Source of the DNA: Guyparkeria hydrothermalis
GTDB taxonomy: Bacteria; Pseudomonadota; Gammaproteobacteria; Halothiobacillales; Halothiobacillaceae
DNA length: 64,000 nt
Reading direction: 5' to 3'
NCBI RefSeq assembly: GCF_023555375.1
Contig: NZ_JAJSEE010000006.1
Coordinates: 1-64,000, forward strand
Position numbers and translations under genes: made by a program
Part shown: piece by piece, positions 9,953-19,212 of the stretch
Numbering within the stretch: the first letter of the stretch is position 1
How the letters are laid out: each line of letters opens with the position of its first letter
The notes under the pieces: generated by a model
Databases searched by the model: none
The model's input: the letters and a program-made list of their open reading frames with translations, nothing else
What the model was told of the DNA's origin: nothing

Positions 9953-10920
9953 TGGTGGACACGCAAGCCGAACGCCTCGAATTCGCCCTGGAGCCGGCCG
10001 ACAACGAGCGGCTGGCCAACCTCGCGGGCACCTTCGACGAGCATCTGCGCATGATCGAGCGTCGACTGGGCGTGGAGATCAATCACCGCGGCAATCTGTT
10101 CGCGGTGATCGGACCGGCCGCGGTCGCCGGCCAGGTGGAGACCCTGCTCGCCGACCTGTACAAGCTCAGCGAAAGCCAGGTGATCGATCCCGAGCGGGTC
10201 AATCTGGGCATGCAGCAGGCCGGCATGGAAGAGGCGCCCCCGCCGCCGGGCGACGAGGTGATGATCAAGACCCTGCGCGGCATCGTCCGCGGCCGAGGCA
10301 ACCGGCAGGTGCAATACCTCAAGGCGATCCGCGAGTCGGATCTCAACTTCGGTATCGGCCCGGCGGGTACCGGCAAGACCTATCTCGCCGTGGCCAGCGC
10401 GATCGATGCCTTTGAGCGCGGCCAGGTCCAGCGCATCGTGCTGGTGCGCCCGGCGGTGGAAGCGGGCGAGAAGCTGGGCTTTCTGCCTGGCGATCTGGCG
10501 CAGAAGATCGACCCGTACCTGCGCCCGATGTACGACGCGCTCTACGAGATGATGGGCTTCGACAAGGTCAACCGCCTGATCGAGCGCAACGTGATCGAGG
10601 TCGCGCCGCTAGCCTTCATGCGCGGACGCACGCTCAACGAGTCGTTCGTGATCCTCGACGAGGCGCAGAACACCAGCATCGAGCAGATGAAGATGTTCCT
10701 CACCCGCATCGGGTTCGGCACCTCCGCGGTGGTCACCGGCGACATCACCCAGGTCGACCTGCCCAAGGGGGTGACCTCGGGCTTGCGACACGCGATCGAC
10801 ATGCTCAGTGAGGTGGAAGGCGTGCAGTTCACGTTTTTCCAGAGCCGCGACGTGGTGCGTCACCCGCTGGTCAAGCGCATCATCGATGCCTACGAAAGCC
10901 GGGGACGGGCGACCGATTGA
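9952..10920 (+). CDS. ybeZ: PhoH-family ATPase (YbeZ)
   Basis: This PhoH-like ATPase is 322 residues, with Walker A GPAGTGKT near residue 136 and Walker B FVILDEAQN. An N-terminal extension of about 100 residues is typical of YbeZ. The family is linked to rRNA maturation with YbeY, which follows directly here. The ATG overlaps the miaB stop and the gene ends overlapping ybeY, so miaB-ybeZ-ybeY is one translation-coupled unit. The role in 16S processing is known from homologues, not from this sequence. Confidence 0.93.
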   Translation: MVDTQAERLEFALEPADNERLANLAGTFDEHLRMIERRLGVEINHRGNLFAVIGPAAVAGQVETLLADLYKLSESQVIDPERVNLGMQQAGMEEAPPPPGDEVMIKTLRGIVRGRGNRQVQYLKAIRESDLNFGIGPAGTGKTYLAVASAIDAFERGQVQRIVLVRPAVEAGEKLGFLPGDLAQKIDPYLRPMYDALYEMMGFDKVNRLIERNVIEVAPLAFMRGRTLNESFVILDEAQNTSIEQMKMFLTRIGFGTSAVVTGDITQVDLPKGVTSGLRHAIDMLSEVEGVQFTFFQSRDVVRHPLVKRIIDAYESRGRATD

Positions 10921-11402
10921 ACGCCCGCGTCTCGATCGACCGACAGCGCGCCTGCCAGGCACGATGCCCGTCCCGGGAGACGCTGACGCGCTGGGTCGCG
11001 CAAACCCTCGACGAACTGGACGCGCAAGGGCCGGGTGAGGGCGAGGTGACGGTGCGCTACGTCGAGCCCGGGGAGAGCCGGGAGCTGAACGCGCAGTTTC
11101 GCCACAAGGATCGACCGACGAACGTGCTGTCCTTCCCGGCCGCGGATGAACCGGGCGAGCTGATGACGCTGCCCGGCTCCGATCGTCCCTACCTGGGAGA
11201 CCTGGTCATCTGCCCGGCGATCGTCGAGCGCGAGGCGGCCGAGCAGGGCAAGAGTCGGCGCGCGCATCACGCCCACATGGCGGTTCATGGGATTTTGCAC
11301 CTGTTGGGCTATGATCACCTCACCGATGAGGAGGCCGAGCGGATGGAATCGATCGAGATTCGCGTGCTCGCCTCGCTGGGTTACCCCGATCCCTATGCCT
11401 GA
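10917..11402 (+). CDS. ybeY: Endoribonuclease YbeY
   Basis: YbeY is a zinc-dependent endoribonuclease for 16S rRNA 3'-end maturation and ribosome quality control. The metal motif HGILHLLGYDH (three histidines) is intact near residue 124. The protein is 161 residues. The only reasonable start is TTG at 10917, which overlaps the ybeZ stop as TTGA; no better in-frame ATG or GTG lies nearby. That rare start codon suggests expression depends on coupling to ybeZ. Confidence 0.93.
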   Translation: MNARVSIDRQRACQARCPSRETLTRWVAQTLDELDAQGPGEGEVTVRYVEPGESRELNAQFRHKDRPTNVLSFPAADEPGELMTLPGSDRPYLGDLVICPAIVEREAAEQGKSRRAHHAHMAVHGILHLLGYDHLTDEEAERMESIEIRVLASLGYPDPYA

Positions 11403-11495
11403 CTTGCCACACCGTTGCGACCGGTGAAAGCGTGTAGCGGGTCGGGTTGATCCATTTGATTTTCCTCACCTTTATCCCTTCTGAAAAAGAGCCCC

Positions 11496-12404
11496 ATGGA
11501 AGACGAACCTCCTAGTACGGACTCGCCGCGCGGGTCCCTGTTGCAACGCGTAAAGCAACGCCTCTGTCCCTGTGAAATCCGGTCGGTCGACCAGATGAAG
11601 TCCCTGGTCCGCCAGGCGACGGAAACCGAGGTGTTCCCCGTGTCGACCGGCGGATTGATCGACTCGGTGCTGGATTTCCACGATCTGCGCGTACGCGACG
11701 TCATGGTGCCGCGTGGCCAGATGGACGTGATCGAGGAGGGCACCACGCTGCCGCAACTCCTCTCGGCCGCGATCGAGACCGGCCATTCCCGTTACCCCGT
11801 CATCCGCAGCAACCGCGACGAGGTGATCGGCATCCTGCTGGTCAAGGAACTGCTGCGTTTCTATGCCAATTCGCAGGAGCAGGGTGGGGACGAGACCGGT
11901 TTCGACCTGCTCTCGCTGGTCCGTACCCCGATGTTCGTACCGGAAAGCAAGCGCCTTGATGCCTTGCTCGCCGAATTCCGTCTGACCCGCACGCACATGG
12001 CCATCGTCCTGGACGAGTTCGGTGGAGTGGCCGGTCTGGTGACCATCGAGGACGTGCTCGAGGAGATCGTCGGTGACATCGACGACGAGTTCGATGTCGA
12101 GGAGCGGGTGAACATTCGCCAGCAGGCGCCGCGACGCCACACCGTTCGCGCGTTGACGCCGATCGGCGAGTTCAACGAGGTGTTCGGCACCGACTTCTCG
12201 GACGACGAGTACGACACCATCGGCGGCTTGGTATCCAACACGTTGGGCCACCTGCCGCGCCGCGGCGAGGTCGCCCGTCTGGGCGAGTACGAGTTCAAGG
12301 TCCTCGGGGCCGACCGGCGCCGTCTGCACCTGCTGCTGGTGACCAAGCTCGACTTCGAACCGAGCGAGGACGCGGATGGCGCATCGGCCAGCGACGAGGG
12401 CTGA
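11496..12404 (+). CDS. corC: CBS-domain protein of the CorC/YbeX family
   Basis: This 302-residue cytoplasmic protein has two CBS domains (about residues 65-190) followed by a CorC/HlyC C-terminal domain. Motifs include VRDVMVPRGQMDV, HMAIVLDEFGGVAGLVT and IEDVLEEIVGDIDDE. The family is associated with magnesium/cobalt efflux and, by its conserved neighbourhood with ybeY, with ribosome function. It overlaps lnt by 29 bases. The Shine-Dalgarno sequence is weak (AAAGAG). Confidence 0.92.
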   Translation: MEDEPPSTDSPRGSLLQRVKQRLCPCEIRSVDQMKSLVRQATETEVFPVSTGGLIDSVLDFHDLRVRDVMVPRGQMDVIEEGTTLPQLLSAAIETGHSRYPVIRSNRDEVIGILLVKELLRFYANSQEQGGDETGFDLLSLVRTPMFVPESKRLDALLAEFRLTRTHMAIVLDEFGGVAGLVTIEDVLEEIVGDIDDEFDVEERVNIRQQAPRRHTVRALTPIGEFNEVFGTDFSDDEYDTIGGLVSNTLGHLPRRGEVARLGEYEFKVLGADRRRLHLLLVTKLDFEPSEDADGASASDEG

Positions 12405-13968
12405 CCGGGCAGCGGGAGACGGTGCGGCGACCGGGTCGACTCCGGTTGCCATCCCGGACCGGTTGAACGGTTGGCTCGGCAGCCTGCTGGCGCTGCTTGC
12501 CGGCGCGTCCCTGGTACTGGCCTTCGCGCCGTTTGAATTCTGGCCGGCCGCCATCCTGGCGCCGGCCGCCCTGTTTGGGCTCATCCGTCGATGCACGCCG
12601 GGTCGTGCATTCCGACTGGGATGGTGGTTCGGGCTGGGCCAGTTCGGTCTCGGCGTGAGCTGGGTCTACGAGAGTTTCACCCTGTTCGGCGGTATCGTCG
12701 CCCCGTTGGCCGTCCTGGTCACTTCACTGTTCGTGATGGGCCTGGCGTTCTACCCGGCCGTCTCTGCCTGGCTGGCCGTGCGTGTCACCCGTCGAGGCCA
12801 GTGGCCGGCGCGCGCCGCGGCGTTCGCCGCCAGCTGGGTCCTGATCGAGGCCCTGCGCGCCTGGCTCTTTGGCGGGTTTCCCTGGCTCAACCTGGGGATC
12901 AGCCAGGTGGACGGGCCGTTGGTCGGCTGGCTGCCCATCGTGGGCGAGTACGGTGTCAGCGCGATCCTGCTCGTGCTCGCCGTGGCGGTGTGGCGTGTCG
13001 TGAGCCAACTGGGGTCTCACGGGCCGGATTGGCGTCGCTGGGTGGGGCCGGTCGCGCTGATTTCCGCCGTCTTGCTGGCCTCCTTGCCGCTGCAGCGCGC
13101 CGAGTGGTCGCAGCCGAACGGCTCGCCACTGACTGTCGGGCTGGTGCAGGGCAACATTGCGCAGATGCAGAAGTTCGACCCGGCGTTCTTCCAGCGCACG
13201 CTCTCGATCTACCGCGACCTGACCGCGTCGTTGCCGGCAGTGGATCTGATCGTGTGGCCGGAAACCGCGATTCCGCGGGTGATCGGCGATCTTCCCGACC
13301 TTCGCGCCGAGCTCGACGCGCTTGCCAACGACCGCGACGCCACGCTCCTTGCCGGCACCTTCACGCGTGATGCCGCCGGTCGCTATTACAACGCGCTGCT
13401 GGGTTTCCCCGGGTCGTCGGGCGAGTACCGAAAGCGCCACCTGGTGCCGTTCGGCGAGTACTTCCCGTTACGCGGTCTGATCGAGCGCATGCCATGGCTC
13501 TTCGAGGTCCCGATGTCCGACCTGAGCCCTGGGCCGTCGGACCAGGCACCGTTGCGTGTCGATGGCGTGATGCTGGGCGCGTCGATCTGTTTCGAGGCGG
13601 ACTTCTCCCGTGACATCCGCGCCACCATCCCCACCGCCGACGTGTTGGTGACCGTGTCGAACGACTCCTGGTTCGGCGATAGCTTCTCACCGCACCAACA
13701 TCTGCAAATGGCAAGGGCCCGTGCCATCGAGTTCCAGCGCCCGTTGGCACGCGCGACCAACACCGGCATTTCCGCGATCATCGATACGAACGGTCGTGTC
13801 CGGGAAATCCTGGGGACCGGCGAGCAGGGCGTGCTGACGGCCGAGCTGCAGCCCCGCCGGGGCAACACGCCCCTGGCCCTTACGGGTGCCTGGCCCGTAC
13901 TGGGCTTGATGTTGCTCGTGCTCGCCGTGGCGGGATGGCGGTCGAGGGCGATGAGCAGGCCGGGCTGA
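12376..13968 (+). CDS. lnt: Apolipoprotein N-acyltransferase
   Basis: Lnt adds the third acyl chain to lipoproteins in the inner membrane. The 530-residue protein begins with several hydrophobic helices (about residues 30-235) followed by a periplasmic nitrilase-type domain. The catalytic triad is visible: Glu in VWPETAIP, Lys in YRKRHLVPFGEY and Cys in GASICFEADF. A final membrane helix lies near residues 500-525. The start inside corC is kept because the upstream gene is coupled, but a slightly later start cannot be excluded. The LolB and TPR lipoproteins encoded nearby would be substrates. Confidence 0.94.
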   Translation: MAHRPATRADRAAGDGAATGSTPVAIPDRLNGWLGSLLALLAGASLVLAFAPFEFWPAAILAPAALFGLIRRCTPGRAFRLGWWFGLGQFGLGVSWVYESFTLFGGIVAPLAVLVTSLFVMGLAFYPAVSAWLAVRVTRRGQWPARAAAFAASWVLIEALRAWLFGGFPWLNLGISQVDGPLVGWLPIVGEYGVSAILLVLAVAVWRVVSQLGSHGPDWRRWVGPVALISAVLLASLPLQRAEWSQPNGSPLTVGLVQGNIAQMQKFDPAFFQRTLSIYRDLTASLPAVDLIVWPETAIPRVIGDLPDLRAELDALANDRDATLLAGTFTRDAAGRYYNALLGFPGSSGEYRKRHLVPFGEYFPLRGLIERMPWLFEVPMSDLSPGPSDQAPLRVDGVMLGASICFEADFSRDIRATIPTADVLVTVSNDSWFGDSFSPHQHLQMARARAIEFQRPLARATNTGISAIIDTNGRVREILGTGEQGVLTAELQPRRGNTPLALTGAWPVLGLMLLVLAVAGWRSRAMSRPG

Positions 13969-14026
13969 GCCGACCACTTGTCAGGCGAGCCCGCGTAACG
14001 CTCGTATCGAATTGTCCAGAAACGAA

Positions 14027-14052
14027 AAACCCCCGCCATCCGGCGGGGGTTT
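14027..14052. terminator. Rho-independent terminator after lnt
   Basis: An 11-bp perfect stem (AAACCCCCGCC / GGCGGGGGTTT) with an ATCC loop, flanked by A and T tracts, lies 58 bases after the lnt stop. It can act in both directions: for lnt on the plus strand and for tRNA-Met on the minus strand. Confidence 0.85.
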
Positions 14053-14082
14053 CGTGATTCCATCGCAAGGTGAAATCGGGTC

Positions 14083-14159
14083 TGGTGGCTATGGGTGGAT
14101 TCGAACCACCGACTCCGGCATTATGAGTGCCGTGCTCTAACCAGCTGAGCTACATAGCC
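14083..14159 (-). tRNA. tRNA-Met (CAT), elongator
   Basis: A complete 77-base cloverleaf is encoded on the minus strand. The acceptor stem GGCTATG/CATAGCC is perfect, the anticodon loop is CTCATAA and CCA is encoded. The sequence closely follows the E. coli elongator tRNA-Met pattern. CAT could also mark a lysidine-modified Ile2 tRNA, but the body sequence favours elongator Met. Confidence 0.93.
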
Positions 14160-14172
14160 AAGCGAGGCGCGC

Positions 14173-14201
14173 ATTATCGGGATTCCCCGGGGGCTTGTCA
14201 A
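14173..14201 (-). promoter_or_regulatory. Promoter of tRNA-Met
   Basis: The minus strand has TTGACA (14196-14201), a 17-bp spacer and GATAAT (14173-14178). A GC-rich discriminator (GCGCGCC) follows, as is typical of stringently controlled stable RNA promoters. It directly precedes the tRNA. Confidence 0.85.
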
Positions 14202-14241
14202 CCCTGTCCGCGCGCCTTTTCACGCGGAATTTGTCGTCCGC

Positions 14242-15336
14242 TCAGACGTTGAAGCGGAAGTGCACGATATCCCCTTCGTGCATGACGTAGTCCTTGCCTT
14301 CCAGGCGCCATTTGCCGGCCTCCTTGGCCCCCTGTTCGCCACCACAGGCGACGAAGTCCTCGTAGGCGACCACCTCGGCGCGGATGAACCCCTTCTCGAA
14401 GTCCGTGTGGATCACGCCGGCCGCCTGCGGGGCGGTCATGCCGCGCTTGATCGTCCAGGCACGCACCTCCTTCACCCCGGCGGTGAAGTAGGTCTGCAGT
14501 CCGAGCAGGTCGTAGCCGGCGCGGATCACGCGATCGAGCCCCGGCTCCTCGAGGCCCATCTCCTCGAGGAACATCGCCTTGTCGTCCCCCTCGAGATCGA
14601 TCAGCTCGGCCTCGGTGGTCGCGCAGACGGGAACCACGGTGGCGTCCTCGCGCGCGGCAAGCTCGCGCACCTGGTCGAGGAACGGATTGTTCTCGAACCC
14701 GTTCTCGTCGACGTTGGCGATGAACATCAGCGGCTTGGCGGTGAGCAGGTGCAGGTCGTGGAGCAGGGCGAGCTTGTCGGCCTCGAGCTTCATGGAACGG
14801 ACCGAGTGACCCTCGTCGAGCACTTCCGCGACCTGCTTGACCAGCTCGAGCTTGGCCGCGGCGTCCTTGTTCTGCCCGGACTTGGTCTGCTTGGTCAGCC
14901 GATCGACTGCCTTCTGCACGGTGTCGAGGTCGGCGAGCGCCAGTTCGGTGTTGATCACCTCGATGTCGGCGGCCGGGTCGACCTTGCCGGCGACGTGGAC
15001 GACGTCGTCATTGGCAAAGCAGCGCACGACCTGAACGATGGCATCGGTCTCGCGGATGTTCGCGAGGAACTGGTTGCCCAGGCCCTCGCCCTTGGAGGCG
15101 CCGGCCACCAGCCCGGCAATGTCGACGAACTCCATGCTGGTGGGGATGACCCGCTCGGGCTTGACGATCTGGGCGAGGGTGTCGAGGCGCGGGTCGGGCA
15201 CCGCCACCACGCCGACGTTCGGCTCGATGGTGCAGAACGGGTAGTTGGCGGCCTGGATGCCGGCCTTGGTCAGTGCATTGAACAGGGTGGACTTGCCGAC
15301 GTTGGGCAGGCCCACGATGCCACAGTTGAAACCCAT
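14242..15336 (-). CDS. ychF: Redox-regulated ATPase YchF
   Basis: YchF is an Obg-related P-loop protein that prefers ATP, 364 residues. G1 is [13 protein letters not shown]3 is [14 protein letters not shown], and the specificity motif is a non-canonical ANVDEN rather than NKxD, which explains the ATP preference. A helical insert and a C-terminal TGS domain (ending in DIVHFRFNV) follow. The expected partner gene pth lies upstream, separated by a MITE-like repeat. Confidence 0.96.
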   Translation of the reverse strand: MGFNCGIVGLPNVGKSTLFNALTKAGIQAANYPFCTIEPNVGVVAVPDPRLDTLAQIVKPERVIPTSMEFVDIAGLVAGASKGEGLGNQFLANIRETDAIVQVVRCFANDDVVHVAGKVDPAADIEVINTELALADLDTVQKAVDRLTKQTKSGQNKDAAAKLELVKQVAEVLDEGHSVRSMKLEADKLALLHDLHLLTAKPLMFIANVDENGFENNPFLDQVRELAAREDATVVPVCATTEAELIDLEGDDKAMFLEEMGLEEPGLDRVIRAGYDLLGLQTYFTAGVKEVRAWTIKRGMTAPQAAGVIHTDFEKGFIRAEVVAYEDFVACGGEQGAKEAGKWRLEGKDYVMHEGDIVHFRFNV

Positions 15337-15362
15337 AGGGACTCCGTTGATTCAATGTTTAG

Positions 15363-15538
15363 GGAAGGTCTGCACGATTGCGATGGCATCTCTGGCCCGC
15401 GGGTTTGTTCGCTTTTCTGGCGCCGGACCGAAGACGGGCTCATTGCCCGTCGAGGGACGGCAACGACGAGTGCGGACAAACCCGCGAGCCCCGTCCGGGC
15501 GGGCCTCCAAAGACGTCATCGAATCGTGCAGACCTTCC
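15363..15538. mobile_element. MITE-like fold-back element, copy A
   Basis: This 176-bp non-coding element between pth and ychF has perfect 17-bp terminal inverted repeats (GGAAGGTCTGCACGATT). It is bounded on both sides by TTAG (15359-15362 and 15539-15542), a 4-bp target duplication of the YTAR type. Inner arms 15394-15412 and 15472-15490 also pair at 17 of 19 positions, and a GACGGGC/GCCCGTC hairpin lies at the centre, so nearly the whole element folds back. There is no coding capacity. The IS5-group link rests on the GGAAGG tip and TSD type. Confidence 0.8.
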
Positions 15539-15585
15539 TTAGGCGCGGCCGGGCAGGGCGGCCGCGGAATGTGTGTGCCGCCCTC

Positions 15586-16170
15586 TCAGGAGGACGGCCG
15601 ATAGCTGTTGATGGCCTGCATCAATGCCGGTTCGTCGGCACGGACCAGGTCGGGCGCCAGGTGACGGATCTCGATCACGGCATCGTCGATCAGTCGGCGT
15701 TCGTCAGGCGGGGCACTGGTGAGCACGTAGCCGACCACGGCGTCTCGGTGCCCCGGGTGTCCCACGCCGATACGCAGGCGCCAGAAATTCGCGCTGCCCA
15801 GGGCCGCCTGGATGTCCTTGAGGCCATTGTGACCCCCGTGACCACCGCCGCATTTCAGCCGCAGGCGGCCGGGCGGCAGGTCGAGCTCGTCGTGGATCAC
15901 GAGGATCTCTTCCGGGGCGATCTTGAAGAACTGAGCCAGCGGTCCGACCGACTGGCCCGAACGGTTCATGAACGTGTCCGGGCGCAGTAGCCGCAGGTCG
16001 ACACCATCAACCATCACGCGGGCGACCGATCCCTTGAACTTGCGCTCTTCGGCCCAGTGGCCGCCCAGCGTCGCCGCAATCGCATCCACGGCCCAGAAGC
16101 CGGCGTTGTGACGCGTGTTGTCGTACTTCTGCCCGGGATTACCCAGTCCCACGATCAGCTTGATACTCAT
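15586..16170 (-). CDS. pth: Peptidyl-tRNA hydrolase
   Basis: Pth recycles peptidyl-tRNA released from stalled ribosomes. The 194-residue protein begins with IKLIVGLGNPGQKYDNTRHN, including the catalytic His (TRHNAGF) near residue 21, and keeps the GGGHGGHNGLKD motif. The ATG at 16170 matches the family N-terminus. It follows rplY but is separated from it by a terminator, so it probably has its own promoter. Confidence 0.96.
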   Translation of the reverse strand: MSIKLIVGLGNPGQKYDNTRHNAGFWAVDAIAATLGGHWAEERKFKGSVARVMVDGVDLRLLRPDTFMNRSGQSVGPLAQFFKIAPEEILVIHDELDLPPGRLRLKCGGGHGGHNGLKDIQAALGSANFWRLRIGVGHPGHRDAVVGYVLTSAPPDERRLIDDAVIEIRHLAPDLVRADEPALMQAINSYRPSS

Positions 16171-16218
16171 GGGCGCGGATTATCGCATAGCCGAACGCGC
16201 TGCTCGCCGGGGTCAAAC

Positions 16219-16245
16219 GAAAAAACCCCGATCAATCGATCGGGG
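16219..16245 (-). terminator. Rho-independent terminator of rplY
   Basis: On the minus strand a CCCCGATC/GATCGGGG stem with a 4-base loop is followed by six or more T residues, 27 bases past the rplY stop. It separates rplY from pth. Confidence 0.85.
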
Positions 16246-16271
16246 TCGGTCGAGCATCGAGGCAGGGAAGA

Positions 16272-16931
16272 TCAGGCTTCTTCGTCGCCTTTCTCTTCCT
16301 CGCCGCCGGTCTCGGCCTGTTGCTCTTCCTCTTCCGGCTCCTTCTCCACCTTCGGCGGGTGGATGGCAACGACGGCGACGTCGTGCTCTTCACCCAGGGC
16401 CAGCTCCGGAATGGCGATGCCTTCCGGCAGCTTGATCTCGGACAGGTGGATGGACTCGTTCACGTCCAGGTCGGCCAGATCGATGGTGAGGTATTCCGGC
16501 AGCTGACGCGGCAGGCACTCGATCTCGATCTCGTTGTGGATGACGCTGATGACGCCGCCGGCCTTCGCGCCTTTGCTCTCTTCGCGATTGTCGAAGTGCA
16601 GCGGCACGTGCATACGCATCTTCTGACCACGGGTGATGCGCTGGAAGTCGGCGTGCAGCACGACGGTGGTCTTGTACGGGTGGCGGTGCAGGTCACGCAG
16701 GACCACCTCGTCGGTCTCGCCGTCGACATTGAGCTCGAGGATATGTGAGAAGAACGCCTCGTGGTCGAGGTGCTTCAGGAGCTCGTTATGGTTGATGGTC
16801 AGCGAGACCGGCGGCTTCTTGCCACCGTAGACGATTGCCGGGATGTTCCCTTCGCGACGCAGGCGGCGGCTCGCACCTTTCCCCAGGTCATCGCGAACGG
16901 ACGCTTCAATCTTGAAAGTTTCTTGAGACAT
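16272..16931 (-). CDS. rplY: 50S ribosomal protein L25/general stress protein Ctc
   Basis: This is the long (Ctc) form of ribosomal protein L25, which binds 5S rRNA. At 219 residues it has the N-terminal L25 domain (about 1-95), a C-terminal beta domain and a very acidic tail rich in Glu. The ATG at 16931 has GGAG upstream; the frame continues upstream but without family similarity. It follows prs, as in many Gammaproteobacteria. Confidence 0.95.
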   Translation of the reverse strand: MSQETFKIEASVRDDLGKGASRRLRREGNIPAIVYGGKKPPVSLTINHNELLKHLDHEAFFSHILELNVDGETDEVVLRDLHRHPYKTTVVLHADFQRITRGQKMRMHVPLHFDNREESKGAKAGGVISVIHNEIEIECLPRQLPEYLTIDLADLDVNESIHLSEIKLPEGIAIPELALGEEHDVAVVAIHPPKVEKEPEEEEQQAETGGEEEKGDEEA

Positions 16932-17104
16932 GATTGGGTCCACTCCAGAAATGAAAACCGCCGGGGCGACTCGAGGCCGACTCCCGGCGTCTGATGTACG
17001 GCTGCGGCCCGCGACCAAGCCCACAACCGACGCGCGCCACCCGATCGTTCGAGTGGCGCGCGAATTGTACAGGATTCGGATGCCGACCGGAAGGGCGGGG
17101 CGGG

Positions 17105-18064
17105 TCAGTCGTCGTTGTAGAGCGAGCTGACCGACTCGTCGGTGTGGATGCGGCGGATCGTCTCGGCCAGCATGCCGGCGACGGAAAGCACCCGGATGCG
17201 CTCGCAGGCCTCGGCCTCGGGCTTGAGCGGCACGGTGTCGGTCACCACCAGCTCGTCGAGGGACGATGCCTCGATGTTGCTGATCGCGTTGCCCGAGAGG
17301 ATGGCGTGGGTGGAGTAGGCCACCACCTTGCGGGCACCGTGCTTCTTGAGTGCATCGGCCGCCTTGCAGAGCGTGCCGGCGGTGTCGACCATGTCGTCGA
17401 CCAGCACGCAGGTCTTGCCCTTGACCTCGCCGATGATGTGCATCACCTGGGAGACGTTGGCGCGCGGACGGCGCTTGTCGATGATGGCGAGATCCGCGTC
17501 GTCGAGCCGCTTGGCAACGGCTCGGGCACGCACCACGCCCCCCACGTCGGGCGAGACCACGATCAGGTCCTCGTACTTCTGGCGCCAGATGTCGCCCAGC
17601 AGGATGGGCGAGGCGTAGACGTTGTCGACCGGGATATCGAAGAAGCCCTGGATCTGATCGGCGTGCAGGTCGACGGTCAGGATCCGGTCCACGCCGCCGC
17701 TCTGCAGCATGTTGGCCACGACCTTGGCGCTGATCGGCACGCGGGAGGAGCGGACACGACGGTCCTGACGGGAGTAGCCGAAGTAGGGGATGACCGCGGT
17801 GATGCGGTGAGCCGAGGCCCGACGCAGCGCGTCGGTCATCAGCATGAGCTCCATGATGTGGTCGTTCGTCGGATCGCAGGTCGGCTGGATGACGAAGATG
17901 TCGCGACCGCGGACGTTTTCCAGGAGCTCGACGGCGGATTCACCGTCCGAGAAGTGCGTTACCGATGCCTGTCCGAGTTGGCTATCCAGACTTTCCGCAA
18001 CCCGTTCGGCCAGTGGCCGATTCGCGTTGCCCGTGAAGACCATCAAGGAGCGTGATAGTGACAT
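17105..18064 (-). CDS. prs: Ribose-phosphate pyrophosphokinase
   Basis: Prs makes PRPP from ribose 5-phosphate and ATP for nucleotide, His and Trp synthesis. The protein is 319 residues. The PRPP-binding motif [13 protein letters not shown] and the flexible catalytic loop region around YSRQDRR are present. The ATG at 18064 gives the family N-terminus ([14 protein letters not shown]). It begins only 17 bases after the mature 3' end of tRNA-Gln, so the two are probably one transcript and tRNA processing would create the prs 5' end. Confidence 0.96.
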   Translation of the reverse strand: MSLSRSLMVFTGNANRPLAERVAESLDSQLGQASVTHFSDGESAVELLENVRGRDIFVIQPTCDPTNDHIMELMLMTDALRRASAHRITAVIPYFGYSRQDRRVRSSRVPISAKVVANMLQSGGVDRILTVDLHADQIQGFFDIPVDNVYASPILLGDIWRQKYEDLIVVSPDVGGVVRARAVAKRLDDADLAIIDKRRPRANVSQVMHIIGEVKGKTCVLVDDMVDTAGTLCKAADALKKHGARKVVAYSTHAILSGNAISNIEASSLDELVVTDTVPLKPEAEACERIRVLSVAGMLAETIRRIHTDESVSSLYNDD

Positions 18065-18081
18065 CGGTCTCGCCGGTTGTT

Positions 18082-18158
18082 TGGCTGGGCCGGCAGGATT
18101 CGAACCTGCGAATGCCGGAATCAAAATCCGGTGCCTTAACCAACTTGGCGACGGCCCA
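18082..18158 (-). tRNA. tRNA-Gln (TTG)
   Basis: A 77-base cloverleaf lies on the minus strand. The acceptor stem is TGGGCCG/CGGCCCA, the anticodon stem CCGGA/TCCGG has the loop TTTTGAT (anticodon TTG), the T loop is TTCGAAT, and GCCA ends the gene. It is placed between ispE and prs, the usual gammaproteobacterial position. Confidence 0.95.
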
Positions 18159-18174
18159 TTCGAAAGAGGTGCGC

Positions 18175-18203
18175 ATCTTAACCAAGCGATCCGGGTTTGC
18201 CAA
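18175..18203 (-). promoter_or_regulatory. Promoter of tRNA-Gln and probably prs
   Basis: The minus strand has TTGGCA (18198-18203), a 17-bp spacer and TAAGAT (18175-18180), each one mismatch from consensus. A GCGCACC discriminator follows, then tRNA-Gln. No terminator is visible between the tRNA and prs. Confidence 0.8.
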
Positions 18204-18255
18204 GGCCTGAGCACGGTTTTTTGCCGATTTTTTCCGAATCGGTGCCCACGGATTT

Positions 18256-19212
18256 CTAACTGGCTGATTTGCCGTTGCCGACCGACCGGGAAACGAAATA
18301 GCGGCGCAGGACGGGGTGTTTCGCTGCCAGGGCGTGGCCGATTCGCCGGCCTTCGTCGGCGGAGGAGACCGGGGCAAACAGGCACGCGCCGGAGCCGGTC
18401 ACGCGGGCGAATCCGGCCTGGGATTCGAGATCATCGCGCAGGGCAGCCAGCGCCGGATGCGCCGCCAGGAGTAGCGGTTCGAAGACGTTGGTTGCCCCCT
18501 GGCGCCAGTGTTCGAGCAGGTCGGTGTCGGAACGCTTGGGCGTGTCGCGCTTGAGTCCGTCGGCGGCGAACAGTCGGGCCGTCGGCGATGACAGCGCCGG
18601 AATGAGCACGAGGTAGGTGCCGGTGGTCTGCCCGGCGGTGCCGGGATGCAACTCCTCGCCGATCCCGTGGGCCGTGGCACTCTCCCCTCGGACAAACACC
18701 GGCACATCCGCGCCGAGTTCCCGGCCAATTTCGGCTAGTGTCTCGCGTGGCAGATCGAGTGCCCATTCTCGGTTGAGCGCGAGCAGCAGGCAGGCCGCCG
18801 CGGCCGAGCCGCCACCCAATCCGCCCCCGACGGGCGCGTGCTTTTTCAGGGTGATGTGTGCGCCGAGCGGTCGCCGCCGTGGGGCCTGTTCGAGGTCGTG
18901 CGCGTATTGGCGCAATCGCAAGGCGGTGCGGTACAGGAGATCATCGCCGGGGTCGGTCGGCCGCCCGTCGATCGGCTCGTCACCGGCGATCCAGTCGACG
19001 CGGATGTCCTCGGGGTTCGTGTCGACGAGGAGTTCGTCGCCGTAGTCGAGCAGTTCGAAGAACGTCTGCAGCTCGTGGTAACCGTCCGGACGTCGGGCAT
19101 TGATGTGCAGGTAGAGATTGAGCTTGCTGCCGGCCCGCCGCCAGGTCGGGCTCCCGCCCTTGGTGGTGGCGTTTTCCAGGGGCCGGTCGGTGGTCTGCCC
19201 ATCGGCCGTCAT
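18256..19212 (-). CDS. ispE: 4-diphosphocytidyl-2-C-methyl-D-erythritol kinase
   Basis: IspE is the GHMP-type kinase of the MEP isoprenoid pathway. The 318-residue protein has the ATP-binding glycine loop [14 protein letters not shown] near residue 112 and the N-terminal motif [17 protein letters not shown]. An N-terminal extension of about 25 residues precedes the domain. The ATG overlaps the lolB stop (ATGA), so lolB and ispE are coupled. Confidence 0.94.
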   Translation of the reverse strand: MTADGQTTDRPLENATTKGGSPTWRRAGSKLNLYLHINARRPDGYHELQTFFELLDYGDELLVDTNPEDIRVDWIAGDEPIDGRPTDPGDDLLYRTALRLRQYAHDLEQAPRRRPLGAHITLKKHAPVGGGLGGGSAAAACLLLALNREWALDLPRETLAEIGRELGADVPVFVRGESATAHGIGEELHPGTAGQTTGTYLVLIPALSSPTARLFAADGLKRDTPKRSDTDLLEHWRQGATNVFEPLLLAAHPALAALRDDLESQAGFARVTGSGACLFAPVSSADEGRRIGHALAAKHPVLRRYFVSRSVGNGKSAS

